Source: Alphaproteobacteria bacterium (GTDB lineage Bacteria > Pseudomonadota > Alphaproteobacteria > Rhodospirillales > Magnetospirillaceae). Taken from it: DNA of 32,020 bases. This document shows, piece after piece, positions 8,054-16,202 of the stretch. The notes beneath the pieces were generated by a model that made no database searches, was not told where the DNA came from, and saw nothing but the letters and a program-made list of their open reading frames with translations. The translations under genes were made by a program, and so were the position numbers. The stretch covers positions 1-32,020 of the forward strand of contig JAJPHO010000037.1 of NCBI GenBank assembly GCA_021325215.1, read 5' to 3'. How positions within the stretch are numbered: position 1 is the first letter of the stretch; each line of letters starts with the position of its first letter.

Positions 8054-8671
8054 ATGCAGCACTTCCCGCACGAAATGCCGATCGTCGCCATCCTGCGCGG
8101 CATCCGTCCCGACGAGATCATCGAGGTTGCCGGCGCTCTCTACGACGCCGGAATCCGCGCCATCGAAGTGCCGCTCAACTCGCCCGATCCCTATGACAGC
8201 ATATCCCGTTTATGCACTGAATTCGGGGAAAAATGCCTGTGCGGCGCCGGCACCGTGCTGATGCCCGATCAGGTCGATCTGGTGGCCAAGGCAGGCGGAC
8301 GTCTGATCGTCTCGCCGGACAGCAATGCCGAGGTGATCCGCCGCGCGGTCGAGCTGGGCCTGGTCCCCGCCCCCGGCTTCGCCACGCCGACCGAGGCTTT
8401 CGCCGCCATCCGCGCCGGCGCCAAGATATTAAAGCTGTTTCCCGCCGCCGCGTACGGCACCGGCTATCTCAAAGCGCTGCGCGAAGTGCTGCCTGGGGAC
8501 GTTTCGGTCCTGGCGGTCGGCGGCGTCGGACCGGCCGAGATGAAGGAATGGCTGGCGGCGGGCGCCGCAGGCTTCGGCGTCGGCGGCACGCTCTACAAAC
8601 CCGGCCGTCCTGTGGCCGAGATCGCGGAACGTGCCGCCGCTCTGGTCGCCGCTTACCGCGCCGCCGTCTGA
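8054..8671 (+). CDS. dgoA: 2-dehydro-3-deoxy-6-phosphogalactonate aldolase
   Basis: A 205-residue class I aldolase of the KDPG/KDPGal family. It splits KDPGal into pyruvate and glyceraldehyde-3-phosphate. The Schiff-base lysine is K127 in KILKLFPAA; ILRG at 13-16, GAGTV at 64-68 and the phosphate-binding VGGV block are in place. The length equals E. coli DgoA and the N-terminal layout is the same. Partnership with galactonate dehydratase and the regulator favours KDPGal over KDPG as substrate. I start at the ATG at 8054; a TTG two codons earlier is less likely. The ribosome site is weak. The 3' end overlaps the convergent S9 peptidase gene by 19 bases. No KDGal kinase gene is seen in the window. 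Confidence 0.92.
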   Translation: MQHFPHEMPIVAILRGIRPDEIIEVAGALYDAGIRAIEVPLNSPDPYDSISRLCTEFGEKCLCGAGTVLMPDQVDLVAKAGGRLIVSPDSNAEVIRRAVELGLVPAPGFATPTEAFAAIRAGAKILKLFPAAAYGTGYLKALREVLPGDVSVLAVGGVGPAEMKEWLAAGAAGFGVGGTLYKPGRPVAEIAERAAALVAAYRAAV

Positions 8672-10644
8672 GACCCCAGCTGCGGGGTCAGGAACCGTTC
8701 GAGAGCCGCCAGCCAGGCTTGCCGCGCATCGTGCCGCTGCCGGTAATGGTCGGCATTGTCGAGATAGATGGCCTCGACAGGCTTGCCCGCATTCTTCAGC
8801 GCGGCTTCCATATAGCGTGAATTCTCGGGCTGCACGGTGAAGTCCTGATTGCCGTGCATCAGCAGCACCGGAATCTTGATTCTGTCGGCATGATGTACCG
8901 GCGAGGCCTCGTCCAGCCGGTCGTCATCTTCGCCCAACCGGTCCAGGCTGATTTCGTTATGAAGCCCGTTCTTGATGCCGCGATGCAGATTGACCAGATC
9001 GGTCACCGGCGCCCAGGCGGCGGCGCAGCGATACAGATCCGGTTCCTTGACCGCGCCTTCCAGCGCCGCATAGCCGCCATAGCTGCCGCCGACGATGCAG
9101 ATGCGCTTGGGATCGGCGTATTTCTGCTCGATCAACCATTTGGTACCGTCGGTGACGTCGTCCTGCATGGCATAGCCCCATTGCTGGAACCCTTTGCGCT
9201 CGAAATCGGGCCCATAGCAGCTGGTGCCGCGGAATTGCGGCCGCAGCACGCCCCAGCCGTGGCTGGCCAGGAACTGGGACTCGTAATCGAAATCGTCGCC
9301 TTCGCAGACGAAGGGCCCGCCATGCGGCAGAACGACGAAAGAGATCGGGCCGCCCTTGTAGCCGACCGGCAAGGTCAGATAGGCGGGAATGTCCAGCCCG
9401 TCGCGCGCCGTGTAGTGCACTTCCTTGACCGGTGCCACGCGGTCTCCCGGAAAGTCGGGATATTCCTCGACCGCCGGCCACAGGCTGAGCGGCTTGGTGG
9501 TGCGGTCGAGCAGCCACCACACGCGGGGACGGTGCGGCTCGTACACCTCGAGTAAAGTGCGCAGCCCGTCGGCCGAACGGTCGACGATCCTGAGCTTGCG
9601 GCCCTGCACCGCCTTGGAAACCATCTTGTAGTCGGCCTGCCAGGCGGGATCGAGATAGCGGCCCGAGCCATCCTTGAGGCGATACCCCATCAGCACGCCT
9701 TCGCGCACATCGGCCGCCGTCGTCGGATCGGCCTCCTCGTCGACCAGTTGGTCGAAGCGGCCGGCGGCGGTATCGAAGCGCCACAGGCCCGATTTTCCAT
9801 CCGGCCCGGCGTTGCTCATCACATAGAGCATCTGCGGATTGTCGGGCACAAAGGCGAGCGGCTCGAAGGTCTCGGTGCCATTGAAATTGTGCCGGTGGAT
9901 TTCGCGCCAGGGCGCGGTGAGCGAAGCCCGGACATAAGCCACCGCGTCGAGCCCGGTCGTCCCGATGCCGATACGCGGAACCGAAGACTGATCCACCCGG
10001 TAATACCAGATCCGCTCGTCGCCATGATCGATCAGATGATGCCGGGCGGTTTCGAGATCGACCTCATGGAGCGCCGGGGCCAACCGGGTATTCCGATAGG
10101 GGATCTTATCGATGACAAGCTGGAGGATCTGCTTGGAATCCCGAGGCAGCATCGAGACGATATCGTCCTGAATCTGCGGATGGATCGTGCGCTTTTCGTT
10201 GATCGAGCCGGTGACGTTCTCTTCCTTCAGCTGGAAGCCGCCCGGCGGCTCGCCCACCATCCGGATATCGTCGCCGTCGCTGTTGAACGTCACCATGCGG
10301 GTGACGGCGGTCTCGGACGGCACCGAGTTGCGGAACAGGCGCTCGGTAGTCTTGATCACCCCCGCGACCAGATGGGTATTGTCCTTCCAGCGCACCCAGC
10401 GAACCTGCAGGTCGCCGGTCCGGATGATCTTGCTGTTCTTGCCGCCCTCCACGAGGGAATGGATATAAAGGACCTGGCTGCCCTCATAGGACGAGATCAG
10501 CGCGGCCTTGGTTCCATCCGGCGAAAGCCGCGCTGTGACCGCGGCGGGAATTTGCGCAAAAAGCTCGATTGGCGCTTGCTCGGCCGCAACGGCGCCCCCA
10601 AAAGCCAGCGCCATAGTGGCGCCGGCAATCCCCATACCCCGCAT
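8653..10644 (-). CDS. Secreted S9 (prolyl oligopeptidase family) peptidase, triad intact
   Basis: A 663-residue protein with a signal peptide ending AVAAEQ. An N-terminal beta-propeller-like region spans about residues 30-400 and a C-terminal alpha/beta hydrolase domain follows. The catalytic set is complete: nucleophile S521 in GGSYGGYA, D601 in HGNQDF and H633 in NADHYR; the oxyanion HGGP motif is near residue 441. It probably cleaves short peptides in the periplasm or outside. I start at the ATG at 10644, where GGGGGAG lies upstream; the TTG at 10683 would add 13 non-signal residues. A paralogue at 24528-26516 has the same architecture but a broken triad. It converges on the aldolase gene with a 19-base overlap and no terminator between. 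Confidence 0.9.
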   Translation of the reverse strand: MRGMGIAGATMALAFGGAVAAEQAPIELFAQIPAAVTARLSPDGTKAALISSYEGSQVLYIHSLVEGGKNSKIIRTGDLQVRWVRWKDNTHLVAGVIKTTERLFRNSVPSETAVTRMVTFNSDGDDIRMVGEPPGGFQLKEENVTGSINEKRTIHPQIQDDIVSMLPRDSKQILQLVIDKIPYRNTRLAPALHEVDLETARHHLIDHGDERIWYYRVDQSSVPRIGIGTTGLDAVAYVRASLTAPWREIHRHNFNGTETFEPLAFVPDNPQMLYVMSNAGPDGKSGLWRFDTAAGRFDQLVDEEADPTTAADVREGVLMGYRLKDGSGRYLDPAWQADYKMVSKAVQGRKLRIVDRSADGLRTLLEVYEPHRPRVWWLLDRTTKPLSLWPAVEEYPDFPGDRVAPVKEVHYTARDGLDIPAYLTLPVGYKGGPISFVVLPHGGPFVCEGDDFDYESQFLASHGWGVLRPQFRGTSCYGPDFERKGFQQWGYAMQDDVTDGTKWLIEQKYADPKRICIVGGSYGGYAALEGAVKEPDLYRCAAAWAPVTDLVNLHRGIKNGLHNEISLDRLGEDDDRLDEASPVHHADRIKIPVLLMHGNQDFTVQPENSRYMEAALKNAGKPVEAIYLDNADHYRQRHDARQAWLAALERFLTPQLGSQTAAR

Positions 10645-10670
10645 CAACCAGCTCCCCCAGGTTGTCAAAT

Positions 10671-10699
10671 GCTGAACAAGCAATACTTTTTGTTGCAGC
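10671..10699. other. Hairpin downstream of the beta-galactosidase gene
   Basis: GCTGAACAA and TTGTT-G-CAGC pair as a nine-base stem with one bulge between the beta-galactosidase stop and the start of the S9 peptidase gene. There is no U run, so intrinsic termination is doubtful; it may protect the 3' end of the mRNA. Confidence 0.3.
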
Positions 10700-10717
10700 A
10701 GGTGACAAGAACCCGTT

Positions 10718-13330
10718 TCAGGGGGCCGGCTGTATCTCGACCGCCGAAACGATCGCCTGACCGGTCTTGGGCAGGAAGTCGAGCTTCAGTTCCTTGCCCT
10801 TTACATCGACGGTGAAACTGCGCTCGACCGCCTTCATCGATCCGCCGGCCGCGACGGCCACGTCGAAATCCTTCAGCTTGACCGCGCCGCCGGCCGCCAC
10901 GTCGAAGATTCGCTTGTCGGACTTCGGATCGAAGAAACGCAGGGTCACCTGATAGCGGCCGGCCGGCACCGGTACCGCATAGGTGAATTTGCCCTCGCGG
11001 TAGGTCTCGAACAGGACCGCCTGCTCGCCCTCGCCCACCGCCGGAATTTCCGGATAGGGATTCTCCGGGCCGGGCTGCGGATGGCGGTCGACAGGCGCGC
11101 CGCCTGTCACGAAGGCATCCGAGCCGTAACGCTTGCCGCCGATCGTTCCGCCCGCCGAAGAGCCGGAGCGGATGTTGAACACACCCGGCTGCCCGGCATA
11201 GTGCCAGGTGATGGTGTCGCCGACCGGCTTGCCGGCGACTTGCGCGGTGGCGGTCAGGGTGGTGTCGCCCTGGCCGAGCGCGACATTGTGCCAGATGCAC
11301 AGATGATCGGCACATTTCGCCTCGCCGAGATCCTTGCCGCCGACCGACAGGCGCACGGCGGGCGCGTTGCTGTAGGCCTCGACATCGGTCACGCCGTAAG
11401 CGCGGTCGGTATAGCGGCGGCCATTGAGGTGGACCACCGGCTTATCGCTCCATTGGGCCTGATAATAATAAAACACGTCCTTGCGGGTCTTGCGGTCGAA
11501 CGAGACCAGGCCCTTGTCGTTGGTATCCAGCATGTCGCCTTCGTTGCGGGTGTCGCTGACGAAGTCGAACATGTTCCATACCCAGGTCGCCCACAGATAG
11601 GGCCGGGCTTTGAGCTGGCGGTACCAGATCTCATGCAGGCGGCTCTCATACTCCTCGGGATGGAAATGGCCCTTGGGGAACACCACGCCGGCCAGGGAAT
11701 CGTCGCTGTGCTGGGACAGGGCGCCGCCGGCGCCGTATTCGCTGACCGACAGGGGAACGGCGGGATGTTCCTTGTGGTAATGATCGAGCACCGGGCCGAG
11801 ATCCTGCGCGGTCTGATAATACCAGCCCTGATAGCGATTATAGCCGAACGCATCGGTGATGCCGGCCACCACTTCGGCTTCCTGATTCGCAACCCCGGTC
11901 CCCGGCTCGCAGCAATCGGCCATGGTGGTCGGGCGTGACGGGTCCAGTTTGTGGGCCAAAGCGTTGAGGTCGTTCAGCAGCGGCTTGGCATGCTCGCCCT
12001 CGCCCGGCTTGAGGGCGCGCAGATTGACCTCGTTGCCGATCGACCAGACGAACACCGAGGGGTGATTGAAGTTCTGCTTCACCAGCTCGCGCAGCTGGCT
12101 CTCGGCATTGGCGGTGAAGCCGGGCGGCGTGTCGGGTGTGCCCTTGGGCGCGGTGCGGTCGACCACCGGAATCTCGGCCCAGACCACCAGGCCGGCGCGG
12201 TCGGACAGGTCGTAAATGGTCTGGTCGTGCTGGTAATGGGCCAGGCGCAGGGTGTTGATGCCCAGATCCAGCATGATGTCCATGTCTTCACGCTGATCGT
12301 CGGCGCTGATCGCCCAGCCCTTGCCCGGACGGTCCTGATGGCGAGAGACGCCATGCAGGTCGACATGCTTGCCGTTGAGGAAGAAGCCCTTGTCCTTGTC
12401 GATCTTATAGGTGCGCACGCCCAAGGGCTGGCGCATCTCATCGAGCTTGGCGCCGTCGGCCGAGCTGACCGTCACCGCCACCTGATAGAGATACGGGTCT
12501 TTCTTGCCGTCCCACAGATGCGGCTTGTCGAGCGCCAGGGTGGCATGCGGCTCGATGGCCTGGCCCGGCTGCAGCGTGATCTTGTCGGCCTGGGCCGCCA
12601 CTTCCGCGCCCGAAGCGTCGAGAATGGCGGTTTTCAGCGAAATTTCCTGCGCCTTCGCCGCATCGTTGCGGATGCGTTCAGTCACGGCGATGGTGGCGCT
12701 ATTGCCCTCGATCGCGGTGGTCTGCGCATAAACGCCCGGCCCGCCATCGTCGAGCATGTCGACATGAACCGGATCGGTGGCGATCAGCGACACCGTGCGA
12801 TAGAGACCGCCGAACATGAAGAAATCGCCCGACATCGGGGAAATCTCGGCGGTCGGGGAATTCGGCGCGTTGGGGCTGGAATTGTCGGTCCGCACCGCGA
12901 TCAGATTGGCCTGGCCCTGCTTCAGCGCGTCGGTCACGTCGAAGCGGAAGCGGCCGAAGGCGCCCTTGTGATTGCCGATCTTCTGGCCGTTGACCCAGAC
13001 GTCGGTGACGATGCTGGCGCCATCGAATTCGAGATAGAGGCGCTTGCCCGCCATCCCGGCCGGAGGAGTCACCGACAGACGGTACCAGCCGGCGCCGCGC
13101 TCGTGGTTGTAATCGGCCTGGCGCTGGGCGGTGCCACCCATATGGTTCCAGCTGTGCGGCAACGAGACCTGTGTCCAGGCATGGTCGTCGAAGGAAGCCG
13201 CCTCGGCGCCGTCCGCCGCGCCATAAGCGAAACGCCAGCCCTGGTCGAGCGGCAGCGAAATGCGGTCCGCCGCGGAGGCGGCACCCCCGCCCAGCACGAG
13301 AAAAGCCGTCACAGCGCCGATAAACTTCAT
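10718..13330 (-). CDS. Secreted GH2 beta-galactosidase with C-terminal malectin-like domain
   Basis: An 870-residue protein with a Sec signal peptide ending ASAAD. The order is the GH2 sugar-binding domain (about 25-185), an immunoglobulin-like domain (190-305) and a TIM barrel (310-600) with acid/base E434 in WSIGNEVN and nucleophile E531 in SVSEYG. Two further domains follow. The last 130 residues (FNIRSGSSAGGTIGGKRYGS ... FETYREGKFTYAVPVPAGRY) look malectin-like, a carbohydrate-binding fold often fused to secreted glycosidases. It most likely releases galactose from plant or exogenous galactosides outside the inner membrane. The ATG at 13330 is preferred to a GTG three codons upstream, because AGGGA is ten bases from the ATG but only one from the GTG. 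Beta-glucuronidase-like activity remains possible within GH2. Confidence 0.88.
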   Translation of the reverse strand: MKFIGAVTAFLVLGGGAASAADRISLPLDQGWRFAYGAADGAEAASFDDHAWTQVSLPHSWNHMGGTAQRQADYNHERGAGWYRLSVTPPAGMAGKRLYLEFDGASIVTDVWVNGQKIGNHKGAFGRFRFDVTDALKQGQANLIAVRTDNSSPNAPNSPTAEISPMSGDFFMFGGLYRTVSLIATDPVHVDMLDDGGPGVYAQTTAIEGNSATIAVTERIRNDAAKAQEISLKTAILDASGAEVAAQADKITLQPGQAIEPHATLALDKPHLWDGKKDPYLYQVAVTVSSADGAKLDEMRQPLGVRTYKIDKDKGFFLNGKHVDLHGVSRHQDRPGKGWAISADDQREDMDIMLDLGINTLRLAHYQHDQTIYDLSDRAGLVVWAEIPVVDRTAPKGTPDTPPGFTANAESQLRELVKQNFNHPSVFVWSIGNEVNLRALKPGEGEHAKPLLNDLNALAHKLDPSRPTTMADCCEPGTGVANQEAEVVAGITDAFGYNRYQGWYYQTAQDLGPVLDHYHKEHPAVPLSVSEYGAGGALSQHSDDSLAGVVFPKGHFHPEEYESRLHEIWYRQLKARPYLWATWVWNMFDFVSDTRNEGDMLDTNDKGLVSFDRKTRKDVFYYYQAQWSDKPVVHLNGRRYTDRAYGVTDVEAYSNAPAVRLSVGGKDLGEAKCADHLCIWHNVALGQGDTTLTATAQVAGKPVGDTITWHYAGQPGVFNIRSGSSAGGTIGGKRYGSDAFVTGGAPVDRHPQPGPENPYPEIPAVGEGEQAVLFETYREGKFTYAVPVPAGRYQVTLRFFDPKSDKRIFDVAAGGAVKLKDFDVAVAAGGSMKAVERSFTVDVKGKELKLDFLPKTGQAIVSAVEIQPAP

Positions 13331-13357
13331 GTTCGTCACTTCCCTGACATTTATTAT

Positions 13358-13365
13358 TCAATTGA
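13358..13365. promoter_or_regulatory. AT-rich palindrome in the beta-galactosidase upstream region
   Basis: TCAATTGA is a perfect palindrome inside an AT-rich stretch (13350-13370) 28 bases before the beta-galactosidase ATG. It may be a -10 region or an operator. It does not resemble the dgo operator boxes, so common control with the galactonate genes is not supported here. Confidence 0.25.
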
Positions 13366-13416
13366 CCTTACCATTCACCTCATCCGCCGCACAACTGGTC
13401 ATGCCAATTCCGGCAC

Positions 13417-13446
13417 TTGCCGGGCTTCGCCAGCCCTCCCTATAAT
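13417..13446 (+). promoter_or_regulatory. parE promoter producing a leaderless transcript
   Basis: TTGCCG (13417-13422), an 18-base spacer and a perfect TATAAT (13441-13446). Seven bases past the -10 box is the A of the parE ATG at 13453, and no purine-rich ribosome site occurs in the 40 bases upstream. A leaderless mRNA is the simplest reading. Confidence 0.5.
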
Positions 13447-13452
13447 GCGTTC

Positions 13453-15444
13453 ATGTCCGACGATCTCTTCCAGCAGACCGCCCCCAAGCCAACCGGCTAT
13501 TCCGCCAAAGACATCGAAGTCCTCGAGGGGCTGGAGCCGGTCCGGCGACGCCCCGGCATGTATATCGGCGGCACCGACGACAAGGCCCTCCATCATCTCG
13601 CTGCCGAAATCCTCGACAATGCGATGGACGAGGCCGTTGCCGGCCACGCCAGCTGGATCGAGTTCGAACTCCAGGAGGATGGCAGCGTCATCGTCAGGGA
13701 TAACGGGCGCGGCATCCCCATCGATCCGCACCCGAAATTTCCCGACAAATCGGCGCTCGAAGTCATTTTCACCACCCTGCATTCGGGCGGCAAATTCGGC
13801 GGCGACGCTTATAAAGTTTCGGGCGGCCTGCACGGCGTCGGCTCGTCGGTGGTGAACGCGCTGTCCGATCGTTTGACTGTCGAAGTGGCGCGTGACCGCC
13901 AGCTTTGGACGCAAACCTATTCGCGCGGCGTGCCGCTCGGACCGCTGCAATTGGTCGGACCGGTTCAGAACCGGCGCGGCACGACGATCATCTTTCATCC
14001 CGACGCCGAAATCTTCGGCCCGCGTGCGCAGTTGCGGCCCGCGCCGCTCTATCGCCTGGCGCGCTCCAAGGCCTATCTGTTCCGCGGCGTCGAGATCCGC
14101 TGGTCCTGCGCGCCCGGCATGGTCAAGGAAGGTGACACCACGCCGGTCGAGGAAGTTCTCAAATTTCCCAATGGCTTGTCTGACTTTCTTGACAATATGC
14201 TGGATGGCCGCGAGGTGTTCGGCGGGCAGAAATTCTCTGGCCAGGGCAACTTCCCCGACGATATGGGATCGGTGGAATGGGCGGTCGCCTGGCCCGAGGA
14301 TGAGGAAGGTTTCTGCAATTCCTACTGCAATACCATCCCCACTCCCGAAGGCGGCACCCACGAAGCCGGCCTGCGCTCGGCGCTGGTGCGCGGCCTGCGG
14401 CAATATGGCGAGATGGTCAATAACCGCAAGGCGGCCAACATCTCGGCGGAGGACCTGACCGGCGGCGCCTGCCTGCTGCTGTCCTGCTTCATCCGCGAAC
14501 CGCAATTCCAGGGCCAGACCAAGGAAAAGCTGGCGTCGGCCGAGGCGACCCGTCTGGTCGAGAATGCGGTGAAGGATCATTTCGATCATTGGCTGTCGGC
14601 CGATCCCAACGCCGCCAAGGCGCTGCTGGAGCGCATGATCGAGCGCGCCGAGGACCGCGCGCGCCGCAAGCAGAACAAGGAATTGTCGCGCAAGAGCGCT
14701 ACCAAGCGCCTGCGCCTGCCCGGCAAGCTGGCCGATTGTTCGCGCGGCATCGCCCAGGGCTCGGAACTGTTCCTGGTCGAGGGTGATTCGGCGGGCGGCT
14801 CGGCCAAGCAGGGCCGCAACCGCGAAACCCAGGCGATCCTGCCGCTGCGCGGCAAGATCCTCAACGTCGCCTCGGCGAGCATCGACAAGATGCGCGCCAA
14901 CCAGGAAATCCGCGATCTGATCGAGGCTTTGGGCTGCGGCATCCGCGATTCGTTCGACGATGAAAAGCTGCGCTACGAGAAGGTCATCATCATGACCGAC
15001 GCGGATGTCGACGGCGCGCACATCGCGTCGCTGCTGATGACGTTCTTCTATCAGGAGATGCCCGGGCTGCTCGAAAAGGGACATCTGTTCCTCGCCTGCC
15101 CGCCGCTCTACCGCCTGACCACCGGCCAGCACAGCGTCTATGCGCGCGACGACGCCCATAAGGACGAGCTGATGAAGAAGGCGCCGTTCGCCGGCAAGAA
15201 GGTCGAGATCAGCCGATTCAAAGGCCTGGGCGAGATGCCGCCGCATCAGCTCAAGGAAACCACCATGGACCCGAAGAGCCGCACCCTGCTGCGGGTGGTG
15301 GTGCCGCACGGCCATACCGAGGAAGATCTGGAAGAGAAGAAGGAAACCGCCCGCCTGGTCGAAAACCTGATGGGCAAGCGTCCCGAACTTCGCTTTCAGT
15401 TCATCCAGGAGCGCGCGCAGTTCGTGCAGGATTTGGACGTATAA
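13453..15444 (+). CDS. parE: DNA topoisomerase IV subunit B
   Basis: A 663-residue type IIA topoisomerase ATPase subunit, which works with ParC to decatenate daughter chromosomes. The GHKL domain shows EILDNAMDEA, DNGRGIP and LHGVGSSVVNALS. The transducer domain follows, then the TOPRIM domain with FLVEGDSAGGSAKQGRNR, LPLRGKILNV and the metal-binding DADVDGAHI, then the conserved KGLGEM. The length and the lack of the long GyrB insertion favour ParE over GyrB. The start is the ATG at 13453, right after the promoter. No parC gene is in the window. Long antisense frames over this gene are coding-bias artefacts. Confidence 0.93.
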   Translation: MSDDLFQQTAPKPTGYSAKDIEVLEGLEPVRRRPGMYIGGTDDKALHHLAAEILDNAMDEAVAGHASWIEFELQEDGSVIVRDNGRGIPIDPHPKFPDKSALEVIFTTLHSGGKFGGDAYKVSGGLHGVGSSVVNALSDRLTVEVARDRQLWTQTYSRGVPLGPLQLVGPVQNRRGTTIIFHPDAEIFGPRAQLRPAPLYRLARSKAYLFRGVEIRWSCAPGMVKEGDTTPVEEVLKFPNGLSDFLDNMLDGREVFGGQKFSGQGNFPDDMGSVEWAVAWPEDEEGFCNSYCNTIPTPEGGTHEAGLRSALVRGLRQYGEMVNNRKAANISAEDLTGGACLLLSCFIREPQFQGQTKEKLASAEATRLVENAVKDHFDHWLSADPNAAKALLERMIERAEDRARRKQNKELSRKSATKRLRLPGKLADCSRGIAQGSELFLVEGDSAGGSAKQGRNRETQAILPLRGKILNVASASIDKMRANQEIRDLIEALGCGIRDSFDDEKLRYEKVIIMTDADVDGAHIASLLMTFFYQEMPGLLEKGHLFLACPPLYRLTTGQHSVYARDDAHKDELMKKAPFAGKKVEISRFKGLGEMPPHQLKETTMDPKSRTLLRVVVPHGHTEEDLEEKKETARLVENLMGKRPELRFQFIQERAQFVQDLDV

Positions 15445-15465
15445 TGCAGCGCTGTGCGTAAGGAG

Positions 15466-15483
15466 TCAGCGGCTTCCCGCTGA
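15466..15483 (+). terminator. Weak hairpin after parE
   Basis: TCAGCGG-CTTC-CCGCTGA is a perfect seven-base stem 22 bases past the parE stop. The following TTG is not a U run, so it may slow or end transcription only in part before the vapBC promoter. Confidence 0.35.
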
Positions 15484-15512
15484 TTGAAATAGAGAGCCTC
15501 GTGATATATATT
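15484..15512 (+). promoter_or_regulatory. vapBC promoter
   Basis: TTGAAA (15484-15489), a 17-base spacer and TATATT (15507-15512); both hexamers match consensus at five of six positions. The predicted start near 15519 leaves a leader of about 23 bases with GAGG ahead of the vapB ATG. The -10 box lies inside the long inverted repeat. Confidence 0.6.
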
Positions 15513-15534
15513 TTTGAGATATATCACGAGGCTC
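15494..15534. promoter_or_regulatory. Perfect 16-bp inverted repeat, probable VapBC operator
   Basis: Left arm GAGCCTCGTGATATAT (15494-15509) and right arm ATATATCACGAGGCTC (15519-15534) are exact reverse complements around a nine-base spacer. The repeat covers the -10 box and the predicted start point. The mRNA would begin at the right arm, so the element acts as DNA rather than as an RNA hairpin. Toxin-antitoxin complexes of this family repress their own promoters through such palindromes. Confidence 0.7.
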
Positions 15535-15541
15535 GAAAAAC

Positions 15542-15784
15542 ATGGACACCGCCAAACTCTTTTGGTCCGGCCGCTCGCAGGCGGTGCGTCTACCCAAGAA
15601 CTTTCGTTTCGAGGGCGAGGAAGTCCGTATTCGCCGCCATGGCAGTTCCGTGATCCTCGAACCAATCGTGCAGGATTGGCGCTGGCTCGATGCCATCACA
15701 GGGCCGCTCGACGATGATTTCGTTACCGCTGCGACTGAAAAACAGGCCGAGCAGGACCGCCCGAATCTCGAATTCTTCAAATGA
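15542..15784 (+). CDS. vapB: VapB-type antitoxin (AbrB-like fold)
   Basis: An 80-residue protein. Residues 5-45 form a swapped-hairpin DNA-binding domain (SGRSQAVRLPKNFRF, then VRIRRHGSSVILEP). The acidic tail, about 46-80 and ending NLEFFK, is the part that usually wraps the toxin. It is expected to neutralise the PIN toxin encoded immediately downstream and, with it, to bind the inverted repeat over the promoter. Its stop overlaps the toxin start by four bases (ATGA), typical of translational coupling in these operons. Confidence 0.88.
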   Translation: MDTAKLFWSGRSQAVRLPKNFRFEGEEVRIRRHGSSVILEPIVQDWRWLDAITGPLDDDFVTAATEKQAEQDRPNLEFFK

Positions 15785-16170
15785 GATTCTTGTTGGATAC
15801 CAACGCGGTCATCGCCCTGCTCAAGGGGCATTCAGGATTTCGAGAACGTCTGCTGGCTTTTGAGCCGCATGAGTTCGGGATCTCCTCGATCGTCATGCAC
15901 GAGCTATTTTACGGCGCCTGCAAAAGCGCCAATGTCGACGCAAATCTAGCGCGGCTTGAGGGCTTGCGCTTCGAGGTCCTGGATTTCGGTCCGGAGGACG
16001 CAAGATGCGCGGGAGGCCTTCGCGCCGACCTCGCCAAGATGGGAACACCGATCGGCCCGCTGGATGTCCTGATCGCCGGTCAGGCATTGGCCCGCTCGTT
16101 GACGGTCATCACCCATAACCGACGGGAATTCGACCGAGTCGGCGGCCTGACGGTAGAAGACTGGCAGTAA
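15781..16170 (+). CDS. vapC: VapC toxin, PIN-domain ribonuclease
   Basis: A 129-residue PIN domain with its acidic metal site intact: D6 in LLDTN, E41 in MHELFYG, D95 in GPLDVLIAGQA and D118 after THNRREF. Such toxins cut specific RNAs, often initiator tRNA or rRNA loops, when free of antitoxin. The length and the C-terminal THN-REF-VEDW pattern are those of the enteric VapC group. It is coupled to vapB by a four-base overlap. A second copy of the last 13 codons, diverged, lies 2.2 kb downstream at 18324-18362. The gene converges with the GloVer/DUF4214 gene. Confidence 0.9.
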   Translation: MRFLLDTNAVIALLKGHSGFRERLLAFEPHEFGISSIVMHELFYGACKSANVDANLARLEGLRFEVLDFGPEDARCAGGLRADLAKMGTPIGPLDVLIAGQALARSLTVITHNRREFDRVGGLTVEDWQ

Positions 16171-16192
16171 TCCGCCAGCGCCCGCCGGCGGA
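16171..16192. other. Hairpin between convergent vapC and GloVer genes
   Basis: TCCGCC and GGCGGA pair around a ten-base loop directly after the vapC stop codon. No U run follows on either strand. It may be a weak bidirectional stop signal. Confidence 0.3.
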
Positions 16193-16202
16193 TACTCCCG
16201 CG

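Noticed and set aside
11951-13855. Long plus-strand frame across the beta-galactosidase, the intergenic promoters and the start of parE
   Set aside because: It crosses gene borders and promoters, and its translation is an antisense shadow of the GH2 enzyme.
13399-15315. Open frame of about 640 codons antisense to parE
   Set aside because: It is rich in Arg, Ala, Gln and Asp with no recognisable domain and lies opposite a clear ParE. GC-rich third positions remove stops from this antisense frame.
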